Source: Vreelandella nigrificans (GTDB lineage Bacteria > Pseudomonadota > Gammaproteobacteria > Pseudomonadales > Halomonadaceae). Taken from it: DNA of 45,804 nt. The stretch is taken from positions 1 to 45,804 of the forward strand of contig NZ_NWUX01000029.1 in the NCBI RefSeq assembly GCF_002374315.1. Direction: 5' to 3'. A program made the translations under genes and the position numbers. Shown piece after piece: positions 1 to 8,059 of the stretch (its first letter is position 1; the number at the start of each line of letters is the position of its first letter). Below the pieces are notes generated by a model. It was not told the origin of the DNA and did not search any database. It was given only the letters and a program-made list of their open reading frames with translations.

Positions 1-14
1 GTTTTCTTGGTCAT
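1..14 (-). CDS. 5' end of an unidentified gene running off the left edge
   Basis: A minus-strand ATG at 14..12 is preceded by GGAGG (complement of 20-24) with a 5-base spacer, a strong translation start. Only the first codons (M-T-K-K) lie in the window, so the product cannot be named. It is transcribed away from the ANTAR remnant that follows. Confidence 0.4.
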
Positions 15-68
15 GAACACCTCCAATGCCTCCAGTATGAGGCTTACCGGGGTGTCCGCTCCAATTAG

Positions 69-566
69 ACCAGTTCACAACGTATCGATAGCATAAAAGA
101 GGTTGAAGATAGTCTTAACTCGCAGCTAGCCGCCTTGTGTCACCGTAAAATCGCCCAAGCGCAGAACGACCTTGAGCAGCTCAATGCACAACCTTACCGA
201 TACACCCCTGCCCCTTGTGAACAGTTGCTGGCGCTAAGCGATACCCAGCCTCTAGGTGGCCTGACAGCCAATGCATTAACCTCTTCGCTTGGCCGTTCAC
301 TTATTGAGTTAACTCACGCCCACTCACAACGCCTACAGGGCCTGAGCGATGAGCTGGAAAATACTCGCAAAGCACTACGCGAACGCAAGCTCATTGAGCG
401 TGCCAAAGGCCTGATTATGGCCCACCAAGCGATGACAGAAGAAGAGGCCTATCGGTTTCTGCGCAAAACGTCGATGGATCAAAGCAAAAGCATGGCCGAC
501 ATGGCGCAATCCATCCTCGACCTCTCTGCGATGCTTGTACCAAAGAAGCCAAAGAACACTCACTAA
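69..566 (+). pseudogene. ANTAR-domain antiterminator (NasR-like), 5'-truncated remnant
   Basis: The last ~60 residues form a clear ANTAR RNA-binding domain: a coiled-coil-like lead-in, then RKLIERAKGLIM, TEEEAY and LRKTSM. ANTAR proteins such as Klebsiella NasR bind two-hairpin leader RNAs and stop premature termination of nitrate-assimilation operons. The preceding ~90 residues resemble the helical end of a NIT (nitrate-sensing) domain rather than a receiver domain; this is inference. The frame is open only from 69, after a TAG at 66-68. It has no ATG or GTG; the only start is a TTG at 135 without a ribosome binding site. Complete NIT-ANTAR proteins are about 400 residues, so most of the sensor is missing. 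It could still be a short expressed ANTAR protein. Matching RNA targets occur at 36561-36641 and 37043-37141. Confidence 0.55.
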
Positions 567-796
567 GCACAGTTTGTAAGATTAACGCCGGTTGACCATT
601 CTAAATACTCCCTGATCGACGAATTTTTCACAGTGAATGAGTAAGACGAGATACTGATTCGCCCAACCCCACCGGTAGAGTAATGCATCCACTAGCGCTT
701 GTGACTTGCATTTGCAGGCACCTGCCCGCATAACGCCTTATTACCAAGCGTGCTAATTATTTTAGCGTGTAATACGTCTTTTCTTGCAGGTGAATC

Positions 797-1789
797 ATGA
801 GCCAACTCGCCACCACCGCTATTTCTGTACTGGATTTAGCACCAATTCGCCAAGGCGGCAGTGCTGCTGAAACCTTTGATAATAGCGTTGCTTTGGCAAA
901 GCGGGTAGAACAGCTCGGTTATACCCGTTATTGGCTGGCTGAACATCATAATATTGCCGGTATTGCCAGCGCGGCAACAGCCGTCCTGATCGGCCATATA
1001 GCAGGGCATACATCTACCCTTCGCGTGGGTAGCGGTGGCATTATGCTGCCCAACCATCCGCCGCTGGTGATCGCCGAGCAATTTGGCACACTAGAAACGC
1101 TGTACCCAGGCCGTATCGATTTAGGGCTCGGCCGCGCACCCGGCTCAGATGGTGCCACCATGCAGGCCATGCGCCGTAACGCCCAAGCGGGAGTTGATGA
1201 CTTTCCGCAGCTGCTGAATGAGCTGCGCAGCTACTTAGCCGACCCAGACCCACAACAGCGTGTGAAAGCAGTGCCTGGTCAAGGTACCCATGTACCCATC
1301 TGGCTATTGGGCTCCAGTGGTTACAGCGCACAGTTGGCCGCAAAACTTGGGCTGCCCTTTGCCTTTGCAGCCCAATTTGCGCCGGGTTATCTATTTGAAG
1401 CTCTGCGCTTATATCGCGATAACTTCCGGCCCTCGGAGCATTTGGCCACCCCATATGCCATGGTAGGTCTGCCTGTTATGGCAGCAGAAAATGATGCTAT
1501 GGCTCACTACCTAGCCACAACCGCCCAGCAGAAGTTTCTAAATCTTATCCGCGGTAAGCCGACCCAGTCGCAACCACCCGTCGAACAGCTCGACTGGTCA
1601 CCCGTTGAACAATCACAAGTCAGCCAGTTTTTAGGTGCAGCGATTATTGGTGGACCAGATACAGTCAAATCAGAGCTCGAGGCCTTTCAAGAACGTACCG
1701 GCGCTGATGAACTGATGATCAATAGCGACTTTTACGATCATAATGACCGCATGCGTAGCTATGAAATAGTGGCAGACATCACTCGGTAA
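797..1789 (+). CDS. LLM-class flavin-dependent oxidoreductase (luciferase-like monooxygenase)
   Basis: This 330-residue protein has the bacterial luciferase-like TIM-barrel pattern of the MsnO8/YhbW group. Near residue 50 it has the WLAEHHN motif, then VGSGGIMLPNHPP, then the GRIDLGLGRAPG segment near residue 110 that is typical of single-component members. Family members use reduced flavin to oxidise small molecules; the substrate is unknown. A GCAGGTG ribosome binding site lies just before the ATG. It stands downstream of a 230-base gap in which I see no gene, and 50 bases ahead of a GNAT gene on the same strand, so the two may be cotranscribed. Confidence 0.85.
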   Translation: MSQLATTAISVLDLAPIRQGGSAAETFDNSVALAKRVEQLGYTRYWLAEHHNIAGIASAATAVLIGHIAGHTSTLRVGSGGIMLPNHPPLVIAEQFGTLETLYPGRIDLGLGRAPGSDGATMQAMRRNAQAGVDDFPQLLNELRSYLADPDPQQRVKAVPGQGTHVPIWLLGSSGYSAQLAAKLGLPFAFAAQFAPGYLFEALRLYRDNFRPSEHLATPYAMVGLPVMAAENDAMAHYLATTAQQKFLNLIRGKPTQSQPPVEQLDWSPVEQSQVSQFLGAAIIGGPDTVKSELEAFQERTGADELMINSDFYDHNDRMRSYEIVADITR

Positions 1790-1840
1790 GCGCTCAGCCA
1801 GATATTCAAAGGCCTAAAATACAGGAGCTTCTCAACACTT

Positions 1841-2335
1841 ATGACCACACTTAGCTTCACACCCATGACAAAGGATGACTTCGCTGCCTTCTGGCCGACC
1901 TTTCAAACCATTGTTATGGCAAAAGAAACCTATGCGATAGATCCTGAGATTACTTTTGAGCAAGCTTATCAGCAGTGGTGTACTACGCCTAAAGCCAGTT
2001 GGGTGGCCAAAGATAAAAGTGGCCAGCTGCTTGGTACTTACTACCTAAAAGCCAACGCAGCTGGCCCAGGTGACCATGTGTGCAACTGTGGGTACATGGT
2101 GGCCCCCTCTGCACGAGGCAAAGGCGTAGCACGCGCCATGTGTGAACATTCTCAGCAGCAGGCTCGTGAGCTTGGTTTTGAGGCAATGCAATTTAATTCG
2201 GTTGTAGCCACTAACCAAGTAGCCGTCGCTCTATGGCAACGGCTAGGGTTCGCTATTGTAGGCACGATACCTAATGCCTACCGCCATGCATCCCTTGGCC
2301 TAATCGATTGCTACGTGATGCATAAAACGCTGTAG
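1841..2335 (+). CDS. GNAT family N-acetyltransferase
   Basis: At 164 residues this is the usual size of a single-domain GCN5-related acetyltransferase. The acetyl-CoA pyrophosphate loop appears as SARGKGVA near residue 90, followed by the N-x-x-A-V-A-L-W-x-x-L-G-F motif that ends the GNAT fold. The acceptor (amino acid, small amine or protein) cannot be told from sequence. An ACAGGAG ribosome binding site precedes the ATG. It follows the luciferase-like gene and converges on the DUF1415 gene. Confidence 0.85.
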   Translation: MTTLSFTPMTKDDFAAFWPTFQTIVMAKETYAIDPEITFEQAYQQWCTTPKASWVAKDKSGQLLGTYYLKANAAGPGDHVCNCGYMVAPSARGKGVARAMCEHSQQQARELGFEAMQFNSVVATNQVAVALWQRLGFAIVGTIPNAYRHASLGLIDCYVMHKTL

Positions 2336-2360
2336 TTACCACGTGATAACAGGCGTCAGG

Positions 2361-2909
2361 TTATTTAAGACAGCGCTGCAACTGCTCTTCAGCCGCGGCG
2401 CTGCCTAATGCGGTTAAGTGGGCAATATTTCGCTCGGGGATTTGCTCTGTATCACCGTAAAACTCAATCGCCTTTTCAACACTGGCTTCGCGTAACAAAT
2501 GCACCATCGCATACGGCGATCGGTTGGTGTAATTGGCCGCATCTTCAGGCTCAGCATCGGCAAAGCAGTAATCTGGATGGAAGGTCGCCAGCTGATAGAT
2601 ACCTTCATATCCCAGCTCTGCCAGCAAGCTTTCAGCAAGCTCGACATAATCAAGGTAGTGATCGAAGCTTTTAAACAGCGTGGGAAATACCAGCAGCGTG
2701 GTTTCCGTTTCTGGGTGCTCGTTCAACCACTCTACTTCGGCAATAAGCTCTTCCAGTGCCACATCGACTTTTTTCGAACGCACCACCTCGACACGAATAG
2801 TGCCGCCCTCAAGTTCACGTTTAGCAAACGGGCATATGTTATGCGCCACAATAAATGTACGTACCCATGCTAACGTCTGCTCCGCTACCTGATGATCCGC
2901 CTCTTGCAT
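2361..2909 (-). CDS. DUF1415 domain-containing protein
   Basis: This 182-residue protein matches the DUF1415 family across its length, including the N-terminal TLAWV..F.....CPFAKRE segment, the central FP.LF..F..YLD segment and the FHPDYCFAD motif. The family has no established biochemical role; conserved Cys, His and Asp residues suggest a metal or cofactor site, but that is only a guess. It starts at ATG 2909 with an AAGG upstream. It converges on the GNAT gene with a 25-base gap and no clear terminator between them. Confidence 0.8.
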   Translation of the reverse strand: MQEADHQVAEQTLAWVRTFIVAHNICPFAKRELEGGTIRVEVVRSKKVDVALEELIAEVEWLNEHPETETTLLVFPTLFKSFDHYLDYVELAESLLAELGYEGIYQLATFHPDYCFADAEPEDAANYTNRSPYAMVHLLREASVEKAIEFYGDTEQIPERNIAHLTALGSAAAEEQLQRCLK

Positions 2910-3005
2910 CGCGACTACTACCTTACATTAAAGTGGCTACAACCACGGCTAGAACATGCCCGCGTATCTGTAAGGACAGTGTACCTTCAAGAGACAGCCA
3001 ATGCT

Positions 3006-3674
3006 TCAGGCATGCGCCTGAAACCGCGCCAGCGCTACCTCATATGACTTATGAATATGATCATCCATGAGTGCACGGGCTGCATTGGCATCTCGGCTCA
3101 ATGCAAGATCAACGAGTTCATGGTGCTGGTCATCCAATTCTTGGCGAATAATGGGCATTTTAGGGCCCAAGCGACGATATCTATCAAACTGGTCGTGGAG
3201 CTGCTCAATAAACCGAAGTAACCAGACAGAGCCACAAGGCGCCACCAAGGTACGATGAAACTGGGTATGCAGGCGTTCCCACTCTTCTCCTTTATCCAGT
3301 GACACATCCGCCCGCTTTAATCGATGAGCCGCCGCTAACAGCTCGGCCTCCCACAGTGCATCGCCGTGCGTAATAGCACGCTCAAGCGCCATACCTTCAA
3401 GCTCTGTACGCAATCGCGCAATATCATCCAGCTCATCTCGGGTCAGCTTTGGCACTCTAAAACCGCGCTGATTTTCCTGAATTAACAAACCATACGCCGC
3501 CAGTTTGTTCAATGCCTCACGCAATGGGCTTAGCCCTACCTGGTAGTGCTCTTTAAGCGCATTAATTGCTAATTTTTCACCTGCCGCAAAGCGGCCGCCA
3601 ACTAAGTCTTTGCGCAGCACATCGTAAATTGGGCTAGAGGTTGTACCCGCGGGAAGCTGACTGTGTTTGTTCAT
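3006..3674 (-). CDS. GntR-family transcriptional regulator (FCD subfamily)
   Basis: This 222-residue protein has a winged-helix GntR DNA-binding domain at residues ~12-75 (LSPLREALNKLAAYGLL) and a helical FCD ligand-binding domain behind it (ARLRTELEGMALERA, and the H...H arrangement around HTQFHRTLV and DQHHELVDLAL). FCD regulators usually sense organic acids and repress neighbouring catabolic or uptake genes. It is divergent from the CHR-TTT-gamma-glutamyltransferase run at 3863-9667, which is the most likely target. An AAGGA ribosome binding site supports the start at 3674. Confidence 0.88.
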   Translation of the reverse strand: MNKHSQLPAGTTSSPIYDVLRKDLVGGRFAAGEKLAINALKEHYQVGLSPLREALNKLAAYGLLIQENQRGFRVPKLTRDELDDIARLRTELEGMALERAITHGDALWEAELLAAAHRLKRADVSLDKGEEWERLHTQFHRTLVAPCGSVWLLRFIEQLHDQFDRYRRLGPKMPIIRQELDDQHHELVDLALSRDANAARALMDDHIHKSYEVALARFQAHA

Positions 3675-3736
3675 TCCGTAGTCCTTTTGCGCACCTTCGC
3701 GAACGCGGCCATTAACAGAGCTTTCATAAATGGGTG

Positions 3737-3766
3737 TTGACGCCCCTTATGAGGCTCACTTATATT
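3737..3766 (+). promoter_or_regulatory. Putative sigma-70 promoter for the CHR/TctCBA run
   Basis: TTGACG (3737-3742) and TATATT (3761-3766) are separated by 18 bases and point toward the transporter genes starting at 3863. The AT-rich tract just downstream, around the ATCGAT at 3784-3789, would be a reasonable place for a GntR operator, but no clean operator palindrome is visible. Confidence 0.4.
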
Positions 3767-3862
3767 CTATTTTATCAAAAATAATCGATTTTTTAACTCA
3801 TAAACGATAAACATGGTCTTCTATATGTCTTCTGCTGTGCCTTTGTACCGAGAGCCACTCCA

Positions 3863-4420
3863 ATGAAACAGACTGCGCTATTCTGGGCGTTTTTCCGCGT
3901 TGGTATCTTCGGCTTCGGTGGTGGTCCCTCCATGATACCGCTGGTTCACGCCGAAGTAGTAAAGCGCCATCAATGGCTAACAGATGAGGAATTTGCTGAC
4001 ATTTTGGCCATTGGTAACACGCTTCCTGGGCCGATAGCCACAAAAATGCCTGGCTATATCGGCTACCGGATTGGCGGCATCAGCGGCTGCATTGCGGCTG
4101 TTGTCGCGGTGATTGTACCGATGATGGTGGCAATGATTGTAATGTTAGGCATTTTTAGCCGCTACCGCGATGTGGCTTGGATACGTGGCATGGGCCAAGC
4201 CGTAGTACCTGTCGTTATGATAATGATGGGACAGCTCACCTGGGACTTTTTCGACAAATCCCAGGCAGCGCTTGGTTGGCTCGCAAGCGCTCTCATGGCG
4301 GTAATTGCAGGCGGGTTAATTTATTGGTTAGGCGTGCATCCTGGCTGGGTAATTGGCGCCATCCTACTCTCCGCCCTACTGCGCCCAACGAGTAGAAAGC
4401 ATGCGGAGGGTTCTGCATGA
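3863..4420 (+). CDS. CHR-family (chromate transporter-like) half protein, first subunit
   Basis: This 185-residue membrane protein is a single CHR domain, as in the short-chain ChrA type that works as a pair. It carries the family motifs FGFGGGPSMIPL near residue 20, EFADILAIGNTLPGPIATKMPGYIGY near residue 50, and several hydrophobic segments after them. Full-length ChrA exports chromate in exchange for sulfate or protons; many paired short members have no proven substrate. Its TGA overlaps the next ATG by four bases, so the two are translationally coupled. Linkage to an organic-acid uptake system argues against a plain chromate-resistance role. Confidence 0.8.
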   Translation: MKQTALFWAFFRVGIFGFGGGPSMIPLVHAEVVKRHQWLTDEEFADILAIGNTLPGPIATKMPGYIGYRIGGISGCIAAVVAVIVPMMVAMIVMLGIFSRYRDVAWIRGMGQAVVPVVMIMMGQLTWDFFDKSQAALGWLASALMAVIAGGLIYWLGVHPGWVIGAILLSALLRPTSRKHAEGSA

Positions 4421-4947
4421 TCTACTGGGAGCTCTTCTTAGCGTTCTTTATTCCTAACATTATTGGCTACGGCGGTGGCCCGGCAATTATCCCTCTCATC
4501 GAAGCTGAAGTGGTTAGTCGTTATGGCTGGATGAGCTCTCAAGGATTTGCTGAGACCTTGGCTTTGGGTAACGCCCTGCCCAGCCCTATCGCGACCAAAA
4601 TGGCAGGCTATGTAGGCTACGAAGTTGCAGGCATCGGCGGCGCGTTCGTGGCTATTTCCGCCACGGTGGTTCCGTCGTTACTACTGATGATAGGGGCATT
4701 AGGGCTGCTTTATCGCCACCGCGACTCTCCCCGAGTAAAGCGTATGAGCCAATGGGTACGCCCAGTGATTGCCATGATGATGGCTTGGTTAACCCTGGGT
4801 TTTCTACTTGAAAGCCTCAACAGCAGTGGAGCTATCCATACGTTGATTATCGGCGTAGTGGCCGCTGTCGCGCTTATCCGCTTCAAAACGCACCCTGCTT
4901 TTGTGGTAATGGGTGCTTTGGTTTATGGAGGGCTGATTATTCCATAA
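4417..4947 (+). CDS. CHR-family (chromate transporter-like) half protein, second subunit
   Basis: This 176-residue protein is the second CHR half, homologous to the preceding one: YGGGPAIIPLIEAEV near residue 20, and ETLALGNALPSPIATKMAGYVGY near residue 48. The two start codons are 554 bases apart and the frames overlap by ATGA, which favours a heterodimer with opposed topology, as known for short-chain CHR pairs. It ends about 95 bases before the TTT binding-protein gene on the same strand. The transported ion is not evident. Confidence 0.8.
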   Translation: MIYWELFLAFFIPNIIGYGGGPAIIPLIEAEVVSRYGWMSSQGFAETLALGNALPSPIATKMAGYVGYEVAGIGGAFVAISATVVPSLLLMIGALGLLYRHRDSPRVKRMSQWVRPVIAMMMAWLTLGFLLESLNSSGAIHTLIIGVVAAVALIRFKTHPAFVVMGALVYGGLIIP

Positions 4948-5041
4948 TAAGATTTAAAAAATAATACTAAACAGCAAGCATTCACCAGAGTGAAAAACGC
5001 CGTAGCTTACAACAATTCAAACATTATTAATGGGGTAACCA

Positions 5042-5992
5042 ATGACACTCAAATCACTATTTACCACCGCTGCTTTAGCAGCAGCATTTTCCATTCCAGC
5101 GTTTGCGACAGCCGCTGACAATTATCCTAATAAACCGATTGAGTTTATAGTGCCGTGGGGACCTGGTGGCGGCAGCGATCTACTAATGAGACTAGTTAGC
5201 AGGCACTTAGAAAAAGAGCTGGGACAGGCTATACCGGTTATTAATATGCCTGGAGCTAGTGGCACAGTAGGTTTGCGAGAAGCTTCTCGGCGGGATAATG
5301 ATGGATATACGATTACTCAAATACATGAAGGCTTATTAATAGCGCATCACTCTGGAGTTACCGAGCTAAATTGGGATGACTTTGATGCTGTCTCAATGAT
5401 GACCAGTGATAATTCAGTCATTGTTGTTAATGCCGATACAGGCTGGGAAACACTCGACGATATGCTCGAAGATGTTACCTCACGTCCTGGTGAGTACCGT
5501 ATGGGTGTAACCCTCGGTGGGATTCCTCACTTATGGGCAGTACAGTTTGAAGAATCAACCAACACTCAGTTTGGCTACGTAGGCTATGAAGGAACTGGGG
5601 AAAGGCTACGTGCACTAGCAGGCGGGCACATCACAGTTGCAATTGAAGATTATTTCTCTGCCCGCGCTTTTGTAGAAAACGGCGATATGAATGTATTAGC
5701 AGCCGCTACCAATGAGCGCATTGAAGAGCTACCTGATATCCCGACACTTCAAGAGCTGGGACATGACCTAGAGTTTTTAGTGACCCGTGGAATTGTGGTG
5801 CCCAAAGGTACTCCTGAATCCGTTATTGCAACGCTGGAAAGTGCTCTGGCGAATGTCGCAGAAAGTGAAGACTTCCAAACGGATATCGAGAACGTCGGGG
5901 GGAGTGTACGTTACCTCAATCGCGAGGACTACATTGCTTACCTAGAGCGCAATAATGAAATTATTGAAAATAACGCCCATCTCCTTGACTAA
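5042..5992 (+). CDS. Tripartite tricarboxylate transporter, periplasmic binding protein (TctC type)
   Basis: This 316-residue protein starts with a typical signal peptide (Lys at 4, a hydrophobic Ala-rich core, likely cleavage near residue 25). It then shows the Bug/TctC fold: YPNKPIEFIVPWGPGGGSD, NMPGASGTVG and a C-terminal VVPKGTPESV segment. Bug proteins capture carboxylates (citrate, other di/tricarboxylates, some amino-acid-like or aromatic ligands) and deliver them to TctAB. It is the first gene of a complete TctC-B-A set. The substrate is unknown; the gamma-glutamyltransferase-like gene behind the set hints at a gamma-glutamyl or related amide compound. Confidence 0.9.
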   Translation: MTLKSLFTTAALAAAFSIPAFATAADNYPNKPIEFIVPWGPGGGSDLLMRLVSRHLEKELGQAIPVINMPGASGTVGLREASRRDNDGYTITQIHEGLLIAHHSGVTELNWDDFDAVSMMTSDNSVIVVNADTGWETLDDMLEDVTSRPGEYRMGVTLGGIPHLWAVQFEESTNTQFGYVGYEGTGERLRALAGGHITVAIEDYFSARAFVENGDMNVLAAATNERIEELPDIPTLQELGHDLEFLVTRGIVVPKGTPESVIATLESALANVAESEDFQTDIENVGGSVRYLNREDYIAYLERNNEIIENNAHLLD

Positions 5993-6021
5993 GGTAATGA
6001 TTGCATTAATAGGAGGCCATT

Positions 6022-6519
6022 ATGGAGCGTAGAAGTTCAGAGGCAGCGCTAATTCCTGTATTACAAATGCTGTCTTATCTTGTCATCTCCCTCGGTGCTT
6101 TATTCATGGCTTTCAAGGCCGGCTCTTTGCCGGCCTCTCGTTGGGAACCTATGAGTGCGGGCACTTTTCCACAAATTATTTTTTTCAGCATTGCTGCTCT
6201 GTGTGGATTAGCGGTTATTGCTGAAATTGTGAAGCATGGATTACCTCGAACATCTCTAAAACATGCTTGGCATAAGCTTATCGCTTTGAAAACAGTAATC
6301 ATCAATCTAGTGTTGTTTATAGCTTATATGATTGCTATGCCTGTTGCGGGATTCATCGTCAGCACTTTTACTTATCTGCTTATCGCACAGCTTTATCTAG
6401 CCCCCAGACAGCTTATTACACTACTCATTGCAGTAGCTGTTGCTATCCTTTTCTCAGCTGGACCTTATTATCTGTTTTCAGAGGTCTTCAGCATCTATCT
6501 CCCCCGAGCCAGATGGTAA
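6022..6519 (+). CDS. Tripartite tricarboxylate transporter, small membrane subunit (TctB type)
   Basis: This 165-residue, four-helix membrane protein has hydrophobic segments near residues 10-28, 47-68, 88-110 and 120-150, the usual TctB plan. It sits between tctC-type and tctA-type genes, which is the diagnostic context. A strong AGGAGG ribosome binding site lies eight bases before the ATG. TctB is poorly conserved in sequence, so the name rests on size, topology and position. Confidence 0.85.
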   Translation: MERRSSEAALIPVLQMLSYLVISLGALFMAFKAGSLPASRWEPMSAGTFPQIIFFSIAALCGLAVIAEIVKHGLPRTSLKHAWHKLIALKTVIINLVLFIAYMIAMPVAGFIVSTFTYLLIAQLYLAPRQLITLLIAVAVAILFSAGPYYLFSEVFSIYLPRARW

Positions 6520-6527
6520 GGTGAACT

Positions 6528-8051
6528 ATGACTGACGCTTTTCTCATCGCGCTAGGGGGTGTCACTGAACCCTATACGCTATTGCTAATGGCAGTGGCAA
6601 CCTTTGCAGGCATCGTAGCCGCGGCCATACCCGGCTTTACCATTACAATGGCCATTGTATTGACCTTACCCCTTACATTCGCCATGCCGCCGATGCAGGG
6701 TATTGCTGTGATGCTTTCTGTCTACGTAGGTGGCTTAAGTGGAGGGTTATTTAGCGCAGCCCTGCTAGGTATACCAGGCACCCCTTCATCAGTTGCTACA
6801 ACCTTTGATGCCTTTCCCATGGCTAGGCAAGGCAATCCTGGTAAGGCACTGTCTTTAGGATTATTTGCCTCCTTTATTGGTTCAATTATCTCTATTATCG
6901 TGCTAATCGTTGCAGCCCCACCACTCGCACTTTTAGCAGTAAAATTGGGGCCTTGGGAGTATTTTGCGCTTATTGTTTTTGCGTTAACCATCATAGCCAG
7001 CTTAGTGGGTGATTCTCTTATTCGAGGGTTAATTGCAGGCCTTATAGGCATTGGCATTGCTACCATTGGGCCCGACCCTTTAATGGGACGAGAGCGCTTT
7101 ACCTTTGGCTACGAAATCCTGACGGCTGGGGTGCCATTTTTAGTTGTTTTAATTGGCATGTATGCCATGAGCCAGCTGCTTTCAGAGCTAGAATCCAAAG
7201 GTGGGACGAATCAATCTTCAGGAACATTAATCAGTGGCGATATGCGCCCACACCTTTTGCAAACAGTAAAAGATATTATCTTAAAGCCAGTTAACGTTAT
7301 TCGTTCATCATTGATTGGCGTATTTATTGGGGCTGTTCCTGGCGCAGGCAGCTCAATCTCTAATTTATTAGCTTATGACCAAGCTAAGCGAGCATCTAAG
7401 CACCCCGAAACCTTTGGCAAAGGTGAGCCTCAAGGGGTAGTGGCTTCTGAGTCTGGTAACTCATCAACAGTTGGCGGCAGTATGATTCCACTGATTGCGT
7501 TGGGTATACCGGGGTCACCCGCGGATGCGGTGTTAATGGCTGCCATAATGGTTCATGGCATCAGCATTGGCCCACGCCTGATCCTTGACTACCCTGACTT
7601 GGTGTACAGCATGTTTATTGCTATGGCGATTGCCTCAATATTCATGCTGTTTATCGGTGTGATTTTAATGCGCGCATTTTTACGCCTATTAAACGTGCCT
7701 AAGTATATTGTCGTCCCCGTCGTCCTAGCCTGCTGTGCAATTGGGACTTACACCCTAAACAATCGCTTATCGGACCTCTATCTACTCGCTTGCATAGGCA
7801 CCGTTGGCTATCTGTTAAAGAAGCTGGATTACCCCCTCGCCCCCCTTGTCCTTGGCGTGGTACTTGGCCCCATAGCAGAAACTAATTTACGCAGGGCTTT
7901 CCAAACCAGCGCCGACTGGACACTCTTTTTCACCAGGCCCATATCAGCATTACTGCTTGCCCTAGCGGTTATTTCCATTGTTTACAGTATTTATAGCTAT
8001 ATGAAACAGCGCCGTTTATTGGCCCAGCGCCTTGGCGCCACACCTGAATAG
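6528..8051 (+). CDS. Tripartite tricarboxylate transporter, large permease subunit (TctA type)
   Basis: This 507-residue polytopic permease carries the TctA signatures: AAAIPGFTITMA near residue 33, GGLFSAALLGIPGTPSS near residue 70, and the second half-repeat with GAVPGAGSSISNLLAY near residue 267 and ALGIPGSPADAVL near residue 325. It forms the ion-coupled channel of the TTT system with the preceding small subunit. It starts eight bases after the tctB-type stop and ends eight bases before the gamma-glutamyltransferase-like gene, so all belong to one transcript. Confidence 0.93.
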   Translation: MTDAFLIALGGVTEPYTLLLMAVATFAGIVAAAIPGFTITMAIVLTLPLTFAMPPMQGIAVMLSVYVGGLSGGLFSAALLGIPGTPSSVATTFDAFPMARQGNPGKALSLGLFASFIGSIISIIVLIVAAPPLALLAVKLGPWEYFALIVFALTIIASLVGDSLIRGLIAGLIGIGIATIGPDPLMGRERFTFGYEILTAGVPFLVVLIGMYAMSQLLSELESKGGTNQSSGTLISGDMRPHLLQTVKDIILKPVNVIRSSLIGVFIGAVPGAGSSISNLLAYDQAKRASKHPETFGKGEPQGVVASESGNSSTVGGSMIPLIALGIPGSPADAVLMAAIMVHGISIGPRLILDYPDLVYSMFIAMAIASIFMLFIGVILMRAFLRLLNVPKYIVVPVVLACCAIGTYTLNNRLSDLYLLACIGTVGYLLKKLDYPLAPLVLGVVLGPIAETNLRRAFQTSADWTLFFTRPISALLLALAVISIVYSIYSYMKQRRLLAQRLGATPE

Positions 8052-8059
8052 GAACGCTC

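Noticed and set aside
1041..1454. 137-codon frame on the minus strand
   Set aside because: It lies antisense within the luciferase-like oxidoreductase gene and has no start signal or domain.
3784..3789. ATCGAT-centred AT-rich stretch as a GntR operator
   Set aside because: The flanks are not symmetrical beyond a few bases, and the usual GntR half-site spacing is not visible.
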